In this document: in pieces, positions 1 through 11,435 of the stretch | Numbering within the stretch: the stretch's first letter is position 1 | How the letters are laid out: the number at the start of each line of letters is the position of its first letter | Source of the DNA: Acestrorhynchus altus | Lineage: Eukaryota; Chordata; Actinopteri; Characiformes; Acestrorhynchidae | DNA: 64,000 nt | Assembly (NCBI GenBank): GCA_034509495.1 | Contig: CM067518.1 | Location: forward strand, 6,669,028-6,733,027 | Direction: 5' to 3' | Translations under genes and position numbers: made by a program | The notes under the pieces: model-generated | Told to the model about the DNA's origin: nothing | Database searches by the model: none | The model's input: only the letters and a program-made list of their open reading frames with translations

Positions 1-2919
1 TGCACCATGTGTACACTTTTTCATTATTTTGTTCATTTTTTTAAACATTATGTCTTGAAAACAAAATTATTACAACAGCAGATCATTTGGAGTTATAATG
101 AATAACGTGTTTGAGAATCAGATGCATTTTTGGTGTGTCCACTGATAACTCACAATAAAAAAATACATTTTTTTAAGGCTGATGATCGGTGTTAATGCCA
201 CTAGCTATGGGTCATTCAAGTTCAACAGTTCTGGCACCTAAATTTAATTGCTGGCAAAGTAGAATTTTGAAGTTATTTTTTATGAATCCAGACTTTCAAT
301 GGTCTGCTATTTTGAGAATCATCATTTGTGTGAGATCTGGTTGTCTGCATCCAGCAAATATGCTCAACATGCCTTCACTCTTGTTTCTGCACGTTTTGAT
401 TTTGTGATTTATTGCCTTCATTTATTGTAAAGCAGCTTTGGTTTTGTGGTAGCATATTACTGTTTTTATGTCCAACTGTTCTTACAATGATGGTACTAAA
501 TGAAATAATGGTAAAATTAGTTCCTCATTTACAGCCTCTTATTTGCTGATTGAAGTTGGCTCTTAGCAGCTAGTCTGCTGTCCTTTACTGCACATTTCTC
601 TGTGCTATATATTAATACATATAAATAGGTGTTGCGATGGTAACATGCAGCAGCAAAAAAAAAAAATTGCTAATTAGTCATATTCGTATGTGTTGGAACC
701 TTAGTTACCCCACATACCAGCTCTTGGGCGTACTATGAAATTTATTCCTGCTGGCACCACCTCAAACAAGTCATTATCTGTCCTAATCTTTAAAAAATAG
801 AACCAAAAATTAAATAGTTGCACCAATTGGGAGGTCCTATAAGCCAATATTTTGACAGGATAAAGCCCTATTCTGAATGGACTATATATCTATATATATA
901 TACACACACACACCTACAAGCTGTTTCAGCATCACATTTCTTCTTCAGAGAGTCAATATTGGTTCAGTAAGGGAGTGGCAGCTGTGCAGGAAACAATACA
1001 TGAATTCCTGAAATTTGCACATATAGATCAAAGGTTAGAAAAAGCTAAGAATCGGGGTGCAAGATGAGCAGAAAGAATAAGAACGACTGAGGGACGAGAT
1101 GGAAAATCCAGGGAGGAAGAGCAAACAGACAGGATTATTAGAAAACACACAAACTCTAAGCACACAGTGTGATTAATTCTCCCTTTGAATTTCTAAGGGT
1201 TGTAACAGGTGACACATAAACCACAAAATTACATGTTTATAAATAGATTCATAGACCAATAAATCAAACTATATGGCTAAATGGTGAAGTTGTTCCAAAA
1301 CATCGCTTTAAAGAAGTGTTTCTCAAACCTGCTCTTGGCTCTGCCCTGCACATTTTAGTGTATTTCCTCTTTACAACACACCTGATTCAACTATTTATCT
1401 AATTAACAATACTTTCCAGAGTTGCAGAGTATGTATTAAAGCAGCAAATCCACAGAAATGTGCAGGACTAGGGGTGCCAGCGCCTATTTAAACACAAAAA
1501 GTGCTCTGAAGCAATGCCAAGGTCTTAAAGTTTGATTAAAAAAAAAGATGCCAAAGAATATGTTATATTTATGCTCTTAAAGTAAACTTGAGATGATCCA
1601 CTTATAATGAGCAAGGAACCACCCCAGCAATGGTTTGTGAATCCTTCTTTAAAGATCCTCATTTTGTAAGAAATGTGCAAATCTGAAGAATAAGGTCTAA
1701 AGGACCGCCACATAATGTAAAGTTCATGATTAAAAGGTTTTTCCTAGAACCTACAAGGAACCCTTGATTTTAAGAATGCAGAGATTCAGTGCATTTCACA
1801 GATTCATAGATTCCACAGATTCTAAGATCTGTCAGTCATTCAGTTTGACATCTTCCTCAAGTTGCTCTTGAGGACGTTGCATGTATACAGTTCTCAACCT
1901 CAGTGAAGGCCAGGTGAACTTCAGTGCCATAATTCTGTGTCACATCTGATTAAAGCTGTGTTTTATGAGGGGGCAATACAGACCTAGCTCTACTGCAGCA
2001 CCAGTTTACAACCCAGTTAACACACTGCGTCCAGCAGCAAAATAAGTGATATATTAGTACAATCATGGACGCTGATTACGCCATGCTAATACCCACTCTG
2101 AGATTCTTGGAGGCAAAGTTCTGTGAGGAAAAAAGAACAGTTTTGTTCACAAAAGGAGAAGAGGGACGATTAAAGAGAGGCCAGGTTAATCATTCTGAGA
2201 GTGTCAATATATCCACTCGAAATGACTCACGACTGGGTGGTACCGCTAATGAACCCTGCAGCGTAGTCTACTCATGCTTTCTGCCATATTGACACAAATT
2301 GTTATGTGCTTTGAAAAGAATGAGATAATGGCTGTGCAGTTGTTGAAACAGATTCTTGAAAGTGTGTTTACGGTGCCTATCAACCACAACGTGTCCAACA
2401 CAGCAAACGGCAGAAGCTGAGACCACAATTTGCTCTTATTCTCTCCAAAAAACCCTGATTATATCTGAGCAGAGCAGAGATGGCAGAAGTGGATGTTAAT
2501 ATTATATGGTTTCTTATCTGGTATCTGTATGAGGTAATAGGGACCTGTTCTTCAAAATAGTTTACTAAAGGCAGGTTCAGCGGAAACGTTACATGAATTC
2601 TCAGCCCAGCAATGAGTCACAACTATGAATAACATAAAGCTCTTGCAGCACACCTGTTCAGGTGAAGAAGGAAGAAGGACCAATGAAGAGGATCTGCATC
2701 TGCTTTCTGGGTTCTACCATGAAGTACTAACATGAGCTCCATGAAGATTCACACCTTTATTTTGAGTCACATACAAACAGTAACTGCTGGCAAGACATTC
2801 ACACCACAAACAAAAACAAGTGCCTCTACACTGTACAGTCCTACCTTTCTAGGTAACAAGTGGGTAGGAAATATAATTTATATACTACTATAGCCAAGAC
2901 CATTTGAACAAATCCCTAC
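1..2919. other. AT-rich stretch without a recognised gene
   Basis: I see no conserved coding exon here on either strand. It holds a short TA/CA microsatellite near 884-913 and one palindromic repeat (listed separately). If the candidate secreted-protein gene at 2920-4006 is real, later exons of it could lie here on the minus strand, but I could not recognise any. Confidence 0.5.
1313..1490. repeat. Short palindromic nonautonomous DNA element, copy 1
   Basis: Resembles the copies at 11640-11820, 40497-40660, 52985-53165 and 56384-56562. It starts with a 'ctcaaacctgctcttgg' type end, has the internal 'cacctgattcaact...taatta' core shared by the family, and ends in an inverted 'gtgcaggactaggggtgcc' type segment. 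The copies are diverged, so this is an old dispersed element. The superfamily is not assigned. Confidence 0.5.
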
Positions 2920-2970
2920 CTTCTTGAGGCTTGACCTTGGTCTCCCTCACTTCTGGTTCCTGTGTGGAGC
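2920..2970 (-). CDS. Candidate exon 2 of an unidentified secreted-protein gene
   Basis: Read on the minus strand, an acceptor (ending ACACAAG) precedes 51 nt that end at a GTAGGG donor. In the phase set by the candidate first exon (phase 1 in, phase 1 out) it translates without a stop as S-T-Q-E-P-E-V-R-E-T-K-V-K-P-Q-E followed by a split Gly codon. The phase match to the 3931-4006 exon is the main support. The peptide is charged, and I do not recognise the family. A 51-nt open frame with splice-like ends can occur by chance. Confidence 0.4.
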
Positions 2971-3813
2971 CTTGTGTAGTAAAAAACACATTATAAAGAA
3001 ATGTTAGGCATGTGTTACAACATTTTTATGCAAAACAATTTGAAAGTACACTTTCACTGATTGTAGTTTTCTGCCTGCTTATGACCAAAATATGACAGGA
3101 ATCCTGTAATATTATTAAGGTTGTTAAAGTGAGGCTCTTCCACGGATTCTTGGAGCTACTCCACTTTCAAAACAACGTTTACTTAAATCACTTATTATTT
3201 GTCCATAAGTGATTCAGTTAGATGCTGAGCTTCTTTGGAAGCAGAGTCAGTGATTTGTAACAATGTTAAAATAAAAATTCCAAATATTCTGCTCTCTACT
3301 TGACTGAAACTGCCAGTGAGGGATTTGTGTTCAATTGCAGGTACATCAACTAATTTAGTCAGCTTTCTACGTCACTTTCAGGGCTCCAGAATAAACTTTT
3401 TCACAACCGTCCCACAGGCATGCTGAAACTTTCTGTCAGCTTTCCCAATCTGAAAATCACCCATCAACAAGTGTCATTATGTGTCATAGCCATCCATCAA
3501 CTACAACAAATTCCAAGTTTTAAAAAGTCTTCATTGGCTAATATGTTCCTTCAGCAGCCATCTTACGAAGGCCCTGATCAATAAGCAGCAAGCTGATCAT
3601 CTCTTTTTGTTGATCTCTCCAGCCAATGGTCTCCTCATTTACTACATCTCTGCTTTTACCGCATGCAACACTGTTGTCCCGTGTACTGTTTTCACCTTCA
3701 CCTGGACAACAGGACCATATTAGTCTGTCGCTGCCACTGTCATCAATTTATATATTTTTTTATTAAACTAAGAGTTAATGGCCACTATATCAGAGTTAAA
3801 CCCCCTCAATGCG

Positions 3814-3815
<2 letters not shown>

Positions 3816-3853
<38 letters not shown>
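3816..3853. repeat. (ATA)n microsatellite
   Basis: About a dozen uninterrupted ATA/AAT units directly visible, inside the intron of the candidate secreted-protein gene. Confidence 0.95.
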
Positions 3854-3930
3854 TTTTATATTAATATAAAATAATATATTAAATATTGTAAATGAGTGAG
3901 TTGAACCAGAGAGAGAAATCATCTTCCTAC

Positions 3931-4006
3931 CTTCTCTTTGAGGAGAAGCAGGCTGGAGACACCTGAACAGCAGCAGGAGCAGCAGGAGGAGCGCGCGCAC
4001 CAACAT
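3931..4006 (-). CDS. Candidate first coding exon, signal peptide of an unidentified secreted/ER protein
   Basis: On the minus strand an ATG at 4006 opens a 25-codon reading frame, [18 protein letters not shown] then PASPQRE, ending in phase 1 at a good donor (GAAG then GTAGGAAG). A basic residue followed by an eight-Leu run and a polar exit is a textbook signal peptide. The exon sits at the downstream edge of a GC-rich block with many CpGs, as expected for a promoter and 5' UTR. The next phase-compatible exon candidate is at 2920-2970. The mature protein is not recognisable from these about 42 residues. A chance GC-rich open frame is the alternative. Confidence 0.45.
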
Positions 4007-4290
4007 CTCAGAGAGCAGACCTCCTGAGATGCGGAGGGGTCTCCGCGGCTCACCTGTGCAGAAGAGAGGAGTCTGCGGCTGAGCTGCGCGGAGGGCAGTG
4101 CGGCAGGTCTGAGCGGCTCTAAACGGCTCTGAAGCTCAGCCGCGGAGCTGCGGCTGGAGCTCCCGCCCTCAACACCCACTTACTGACAGCGCGCGCTCAG
4201 TTACTGTGCGCATCACAGCGGCAACGCGGCTGCGCCTCGCGGCCAGCGACACTTAGTGGAACAGGACTGCGCAACTGGGCCGCATCGATG
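3931..4290 (-). promoter_or_regulatory. CpG-rich block, candidate promoter and 5' UTR
   Basis: This 360-nt block is strikingly GC- and CpG-rich compared with the AT-rich flanks, with several GCGC motifs. It ends at the candidate signal-peptide exon. No TATA box or defined start site can be named. It most likely drives minus-strand transcription leftwards out of the window. Confidence 0.5.
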
Positions 4291-7200
4291 GGGATTCTAA
4301 TGCTGTCAGTGATTGAGGAAAATTAATTAATCATTTTAATAAGAATTACAATAAATAAACAACAGCAAAAATACATTATAATAAATAATAACAATAATAA
4401 AAACAATAATATAACAATAATTACAATAGTTACATTAACAACAACACATAAATAATAATAATAATAAAATGTTTTTAATAATGAAACAATCTGTTTCATG
4501 TTTAATGTTTATCAAGAATTGAATGTGCAAACATTTTTTAAATATATTTCATTCTGTAAAGAATTATTAGCTAAAGATATAAGAAATGGTCAATTTATTA
4601 AGAACTTCAAGAGATCTTTCCTCACAAATGTACTTTAAAGAAACAGAAGTATTGTGCGAATAATTAAAATCCCCCCAAACTGCACTTGATTAAACATAAC
4701 AGAAATATTGGACATATGAGCAAATGCATGAACATGTCATATTTCCAAAAAGATCAGACCATATAACCTTCGTTTTCATGGCAAACCAATTAGCAATTCT
4801 GTGAAATGTGATGGAGAAACCATGTCAGGGCACTTGAACATAATTGGTCGATCCACTGCAGGCCTTAAAATATAATGTGAGTGGATCACAATGCAAAGAG
4901 CTTAACCAGCTAAAGATCAGCAGCTTTTCAACTATCAAAGCTCAGCTTAGATCATCTGGAACCTGCTACCAGCAAAAGCAGGTCTAGAGCTGGATTCTTC
5001 AGCAGGGAGCACTCATGAATAAACTGTTGAGGCAGTCTATGCAGTGTACCCAATAACAACAACTGTGTGTCAGTGCTTTAATTTTGCTTTCATCCAAACT
5101 CGTGTTAAGTTAATGATTACAAATGATCAGTGACCATGAAGAAGAAGGGGTCATTAGGAACTTGAAGGAGCTTAGCTACTGACTGTGTCCTCTGAAGGAA
5201 GTTGGAATGTGACGGCTGTCATTTATAAGATACTGAAAACAATGCAGTATATCATACTAAAGTCATGGGATATCAGTATGTAAATGAATTATAAAGTGCC
5301 GATATCTCTGGGGACAGCTTGGGAACGCCCATGCTTGCATAAATTATGAGGTGCTATCTTGGGAGTGAGCCTGAACACTGGACAGCGCACTCATTGCAAG
5401 ATGAAGTGAATTATTATAATTTTGTTGCCTGTTATCTTCGTAATAATTACACATCTACTAAAGCTTTAAATACTAAAGATACATTAAAACCCAGAGACTC
5501 ACTGGTTACAGTTGGTAACAGTTAAGTGTTTCAAAATCTTTTCTATAAACACTCAGGCTGGGCAAACACACAGGCATCGTAGAGAAGTGAGCAGCACCCA
5601 GTTCTGTGCAGCTTCCCCTATAGAGAGTACAGTGAATCCCCACTTGCAGAGGGGTCTGCATGGCTTTCTTGTTCACAGTGAAGAGCATCATTGTGTTCCA
5701 GCCATGTCAACTGCTAAATCCCCCCATTGATGCATATAGACCAGTCCATCACAATGGACACATTGTCAGAGGCCAGGCTGACTTCTGAACCCAGGCTAGA
5801 ACATCGCCTGGTCGCAACAAACTGGTCACTGTACAGCGTTGAGCACGACATCGTCCACTGCTCAGATCTGGAGAGAGACACTCTCGGGTATCAAGGCACT
5901 CATGATTAGACATAATCACATTATTTTCCATTTCCACAAAAATCAGGCCCACTATGATCTATTGGCATGCTCAGAGTTTACACCTTAAATACTGATGGAG
6001 AAACAGGCAGATTTTTGCTTAAAAGACTTGTTTGATCCATTGGGATCCATTGTTCTCTCCCTCACACCACCCCCATTTTTATTTGGGTCCATCATAGTGG
6101 CACATTCTTGCAGCTGGAATTAAGACCACTCCTCCTGCATCTGTGCATTTCTTTAGTATGTATAAGTATGTTGGGAACTAACTCTTAGAAGCCGAGATCC
6201 ACAGTGAGTGGACAGTACATAACAAACATCACTGTGTGATGAATTAATAAGTAATCCAGCTCGAAAAACAGCTAAAGCCTCCAGTAAAAATGGAAAAATA
6301 CAAAGGACATTCAGGAGGTTTTTTTTTTTTGTACAACTGTGAAGTATTATGAACACTGTAGGTTGAACAGTGGCCAGTGTGCTCATGGTAATATACATAA
6401 AACCTCCTGAGACACAGCAATTCATTTTTATCCACTGCAGTGCTCATGTTTTTGTTGCTCATATCTCTCATATTTATTTCTAATAAGTCTTAAAGAAGAC
6501 ATTTGGGGATTTAAAATGAATGCTAATGCATCTAAAAATATTTTGTGAACTTATTTTATGTTCATTACATTCATAGTGATAAATTACAAGTTTTTCAAGA
6601 TTGTTTTATATGTCAATTGCGGTTTATAGATGATTTGAATGGATATATCCATTTACATACTCTACAGATTACAGCTTTTTAATGTTTCAATGCTTGAGAA
6701 CAATGAAATCCTGTTGTCAACAACAGTGGACATGTTGTTCAGTTGTAATATTTTTTTCCTTTTTTCTTTTACATGTTTTTTTTTCACCATGTCAAAACTT
6801 TATGCAAATGAATAAATTAATAAAAAATAAAAATCTATTTTCCCCTGAGTTTTATCTTGTGAAAACCTATTCACGTTACTGCTGATTTGACATGGACAAC
6901 ATATGCCTGTTTTACAGGATGTTCTTTATCTGGGCAATAACAATTGCCCAGATATGCCTCACCAGGTAAAAAAGTCTTGACAACTTGTTATTGGCAGTCT
7001 TCCACAGCAGCATTTCAGAGTACAGAGTGTTCAGAGGGTTATTTCTTTTAAGAATTTGACCTGGTCACACCCAATAGTACTGTTGTCTCTCTGATGGGTT
7101 TGATTTGACTGTTCAGCCTAATTAAGTCTTGACTGATACTGAAAGTTAATAGCAACTGATTCCGAAGAAAAATGGCACACTAGGAATCAGCTATAAACAT

Positions 7201-7370
7201 GTAAGAGAGAATAACACACAGCTGACCATGGAACAGCTGAGCACCCAACTGTCCAATTACTTGTGCAGCCCTAAAATGTGTTCAAGCTTTGTGAATTGTG
7301 AGACCTCTATTGGCTCAGACTGGCATTACAACAGAATAATTTATCACAAAAAATGAAAACTAATTTGATG
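4291..7370. other. Intergenic, no gene recognised
   Basis: Begins with an AAT/AAC-rich simple stretch (about 4340-4470). The remainder is unique-looking AT-rich sequence without splice-bounded conserved open frames. It separates the 3' end of wnk2 from the putative promoter at about 4.2 kb. Confidence 0.5.
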
Positions 7371-8368
7371 TTTAACACCATCTTTTATTTTTTGATTAGT
7401 TACAAAACATAAATAAAATCAACAATTGAATTAGTTACAATTTTACAGTAGCTAAATCACCAGCAATAAAAGTTTTAGTCTTCTAGATTATTTTTGATCA
7501 AATAACCTCGAATCATTGGTGCTCAGTTTAGTAATACTGGGTCCCCTGGTAAAAAATTCTAACAATTTCAGCAAAGAGACATTAAACTGTGAAAATGGTT
7601 TGACTTACAGTTTTGAACATCAATTAGTTTCATGAATGAAAATGTTCCTATAAAAAAATTTAAATGAAAAAAAAAAAAAAAAGAAACAAAACTGAACTTT
7701 AGAGCGTGTTGCAATCTCAGGGCTGAGCTACGGCTGAGGCAGGGGACCCCACAACCAGATCTGAGGACCAATGCATCCCACAATTAGGTAACTGCAGCTT
7801 TTTCAACACCGATCAGTACATCATTTTACATTTTTTTTACAACCCCAGTTCAAAATACAAAAATAATGCTTTCTTTTAGATTACATTTTGGTAACACTTG
7901 GTAACGGGACAGGGCGAATTCCCGCAATTCCGGTCAGAAAAGAGTGATGACGGGCTGTGGATGCAATAGTTAGTACTCGAGTCAACAGCATGTAAACTCA
8001 CCACTGGTAATTATGTGCCATTGGTTACTGGGAAGATGTGGGCCACCATACAGAAAATGAAAAACCACCACAGCTCATTTGGAAACTGAGTTATGGTAAA
8101 TCTCCATACACACATACCACAGTCCTATTCACTTTAAACATCCACAAGCTCAAGCATAGCTCAACTTAGAAACAACAAAAAACAAATTAGATTTACTTTT
8201 TTTTTTTTTAGTTTGTATGTTTGCTTCCTTTTCCTGACTTTCTTTTCCTTTGTCTCATTCTGTAGTCCTTGTACACATTACGTAACAAATCCCCAAGTGT
8301 AATTCTAAAAAATAGAGCACTCTTTTACACCCAAAACCTGCTGTACATAACATTATGAATTTTTGCTA

Positions 8369-9039
8369 ACACTCAGGTGTTAAAAATCACATTCATGGAC
8401 ACAGAACGATGCTGGTCACTCTTCTGTCTATGGTAAATAGTGTCAGAAATAGTGTGTAAGTGGCAGATGTGGGTATATGAGATTCAGAAGGTCAAAATCT
8501 GCCCCAGGATTTTAACTAGCTGGACCTCAAATACCCACCTCTGGTAAGTGGACACTCGAAGCATGGGGCCAACAGACTTAACTGCTGTCTAACAACTGCT
8601 TTGACACATTTTCTGGATTTTTTAAATGCTTATTTATTTGTGTGTTTTTAATGTTTATTTAATTTTGCACAGAGAGGTATAAAGTATATGTCTGTAAACA
8701 ATTATCAGGTGCTGATCGGGTGAGGCTGGACACTGCAGCCACAGTGACACATACTAGAACCTCATAATCTCTGGGAATGATAGACTTTGACATAGCTACT
8801 GTAACACAGCTACTCGAAAAGGCAACACACTGTTGGGACAGCCCAGGTGCAAAGTCTTCCACTCTTAAATTCACTTGGCAGTTATATCTGTTATCTGTTC
8901 TTTAAAGTACAGAGTATGATCACATTAAATGTTTAATCTGATGAGGAGTATTTTTTATATGTATACATATATTTATATATCTATGTATTTATACATATAT
9001 ATGTATTTATATATATATATATATATATATATTCTGCTG
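8369..9039. repeat. Suspect assembly duplication A, copy 1
   Basis: Runs from the ACACTCAGGTGTT sequence to a TA microsatellite and stops at the single N at 9040. It is nearly identical to 9041-9700, with only a few substitutions and one-base indels (for example CGAAGC versus TTGAAGC, and a four- versus three-T difference near 'gatagac'). Confidence 0.9.
9009..9032. repeat. (TA)n microsatellite at the contig join
   Basis: Pure TA run immediately left of the N at 9040. The matching position of the second copy holds a much longer TA run (about 9696-9750), consistent with an assembly break at a hard-to-resolve repeat. Confidence 0.9.
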
Positions 9040-9040
9040 N
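9040..9040. other. Single N, contig join
   Basis: One ambiguous base joining two overlapping copies of the same sequence. It behaves as a placeholder gap rather than a miscalled base. Confidence 0.8.
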
Positions 9041-9690
9041 ACACTCAGGTGTTAAAAATCACATTCATGGACACAGAACGATGCTGGTCACTCTTCTGTC
9101 TATGGTAAATAGTGTCAGAAATAGTGTGTAAGTGGCAGATGTGGGTATATGAGATTCAGAAGGTCAAAATCTGCCCCAGGATTTTAACTAGCTGGACCTC
9201 AAATACCCACCTCTGGTAAGTGGACACTTGAAGCATGGGGCCAACAGACTTAACTGCTGTCTAACAACTGCTTTGACACATTTTCTGGATTTTTTAAATG
9301 CTTATTTATTTGTGTGTTTTTAATGTTTATTTAATTTTGCACAGAGAGGTATAAAGTATATGTCTGTAAACAATTATCAGGTGCTGATCGGGTGAGGCTG
9401 GACACTGCAGCCACAGTGACACATACTAGAACCTCATAATCTCTGGGAATGATAGACTTTTGACATAGCTACTGTAACACAGCTACTCGAAAAGGCAACA
9501 CACTGTTGGGACAGCCCAGGTGCAAAGTCTTCCACTCTTAAATTCACTTGGCAGTTATATCTGTTATCTGTTCTTTAAAGTACAGAGTATGATCACATTA
9601 AATGTTTAATCTGATGAGGAGTATTTTTATATGTATACATATGTTTATATATCTATGTGTTATACATATATTGTTTTTTATATGTATATG

Positions 9691-9700
<10 letters not shown>
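9041..9700. repeat. Suspect assembly duplication A, copy 2
   Basis: Begins immediately after the N with the same ACACTCAGGTGTT sequence that starts copy 1 and follows it collinearly to the TA microsatellite. Confidence 0.9.
9305..9331 (-). promoter_or_regulatory. Candidate polyadenylation signals for wnk2
   Basis: Two AATAAA hexamers on the minus strand (9326-9331 and 9305-9310) about 1.5 kb after the stop codon. The same pair occurs in duplication copy 1, about 670 bases further on. They are plausible ends of the wnk2 transcript, but in AT-rich DNA such hexamers are common by chance. Confidence 0.3.

Positions 9701-9750
<50 letters not shown>
9696..9750. repeat. Long (TA)n microsatellite
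   Basis: More than 25 TA units in an uninterrupted run, directly visible. Confidence 0.95.
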
Positions 9751-9755
<5 letters not shown>

Positions 9756-10862
9756 ATAGTTTCTGGTAACGTTGCTCAAATCTTCACAGAAAGAAAGCAC
9801 AGTAACCTCTTCACAGTTCAGAGTGCTCGGAGGCACATATGTAGCTGTGCAAAACACACAAATACAAGACCAAGCAGAGTACGCTTAATTTAAAGCGTCA
9901 CAAAAGCTCCTGTGTGTCTTCCTTTTTATGGGATGTGGGTTAATGCTGTAAACCTCAGAGAAAAATAAGAGTCAGCTAATGAGATATATTCCAATCGCAT
10001 TAGCTACAATAATTTGTAATCAATTGGACACTTTGGAGATCCACTCCAGGAGCCAATTTGGGAACCAATTTAGACAGCCAATTTCTACTGGAGTTACTCT
10101 ATATAAGATCCTTCACCTAATCTAAAAAGGTTTTACTACAATTAATCAATGTAAAATAGAACAACATGCCAAATCCGTGCATTACACTGTACAGACAGTG
10201 TTTAGATTGGCCTCATAACTAGGATGACAACTGTTACCATGCTCTGTAACGGAACATGCGGAACTGTTTCGCTTCCGCCTTGGCAAGCATGCCGAGGAGG
10301 CTTTTTTTGTGCTGTATTCTCTTACAATGGCGGCTTGCTGTTTAACATCTGGTTGTTGTCTCCGTGCGCATTTCGAAAAATATGTCTTTTAAGCTATACA
10401 GACACGCATCACAACAACACAGAAAGATGAATTCAGTTATCAGTTACTAATTGCACTTTTCTTAAGAATTCAAATAGTCCTTTCAACAGAACCGTTGATA
10501 AATAAAAAAAAAATAGCTTTCCTTTTTTTGTCCAAAAAAGGGTTTTCTTTCATATCTCTATAGGGAGAGTTAGATCCAACTGTGTTGGATATAAAGCTCA
10601 ACAGTGCAGAAACACAGAGGATATGTCTTGGGGAGGAAAAAAAGCGAACACACACTCACGCACACAAATACACACGCACTACATTATTTACACACCCTGG
10701 AACCCCCACACTCAGAAGCCCCTTTCCAGCTCCTGGTTTTCTGTACTGTACAAACTGTACATTAGGATTCATGTTCCTCGTTCACATTCTCAGTGGAAAC
10801 CTATTTGACCCCCCCCACTCACGCTCTTCTCCTCTTCATCACATTTTTCACCTGTCTGTCGC

Positions 10863-11435
10863 TCATTGCTGTCCTAAAGGGAGGGCGGAGGTTGGAGGCG
10901 TGGGGTGGAGTTTGGCACTGGCTGTCAGGGCAGATGTGGAGCAGCAGGAGGAGCACGACGAATTTGTGGAGGAGCAGGAGCAGAAGTTCACATCTTGGCT
11001 GGCTACTGCTGAAGCTGAGCTGGAGGCAGTGGTGATGCTGGTAGGCCCTGCAGTGCTGATGTGCGTGGAGGAGGGTGTGGTATGAGGGGGCAGAGATACA
11101 GGCACACTGGAGGCAGGCAAGCCAGCCACTGGGGCAAGGGGCTGCAGCTGGGTCTGGGGCAGAAGCTGTGGCTGGCTCAGCGGCAGGGAGCCCGGCAGCA
11201 GCTGCACCTGTTGGAGGTGCAAAGGAGGCTGGCTGTACTGCAGAGGCTGAAAAGCTTGGGTTTGTAGGTGGAGGCTCTGCTGAGCCAAAGAGGTGATAGG
11301 GGGCTGTGTGGGAGATGGCTGGGCCTGGCCTGCAGTACTGATGAAAGCAGGGCAGGTCATGGTAGAGAGACTGGATGATACTGGGGCATTTTTGGGGTTT
11401 AGGGAAGTTGGGGGGAACCAACCTGGAGGTGAAGC
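10863..11435 (-). CDS. wnk2: wnk2 exon 24 (last coding exon)
   Basis: Encodes about 190 residues (3276-3465) after a TCTTCAG acceptor, phase 0. It is proline/glutamine-rich, then Ser/Thr-rich with a curious Cys/Ser cluster ([17 protein letters not shown]) near the end, terminating in LGQQ and TGA. Human WNK2 also ends in a Pro-rich tail, but this one is longer. A different open frame of 212 codons overlaps it; the phase-0 join from exon 23 selects this one. Intron 23 (11436-11915) shows a possible fragment of the palindromic repeat family but no exon. Confidence 0.85.
   Translation of the reverse strand, partial: ASPPGWFPPTSLNPKNAPVSSSLSTMTCPAFISTAGQAQPSPTQPPITSLAQQSLHLQTQAFQPLQYSQPPLHLQQVQLLPGSLPLSQPQLLPQTQLQPLAPVAGLPASSVPVSLPPHTTPSSTHISTAGPTSITTASSSASAVASQDVNFCSCSSTNSSCSSCCSTSALTASAKLHPTPPTSALPLGQQ

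Larger units (their letters stand above)
7371..10862 (-). other. 3' flank and probable 3' UTR of wnk2
   Basis: Lies directly downstream of the wnk2 stop. No coding exon is recognised. It contains candidate AATAAA signals at about 9.3 kb (minus strand) and the suspect duplication 8369-9700. Further possible AATAAA hexamers lie near 7.38 kb, so the transcript end is not fixed by sequence alone. Confidence 0.45.

Noticed and set aside
10582..11085. 167-codon plus-strand frame
   Set aside because: It crosses the wnk2 stop and 3' UTR in antisense and has no recognisable domain; a shadow of the GC-rich exon.
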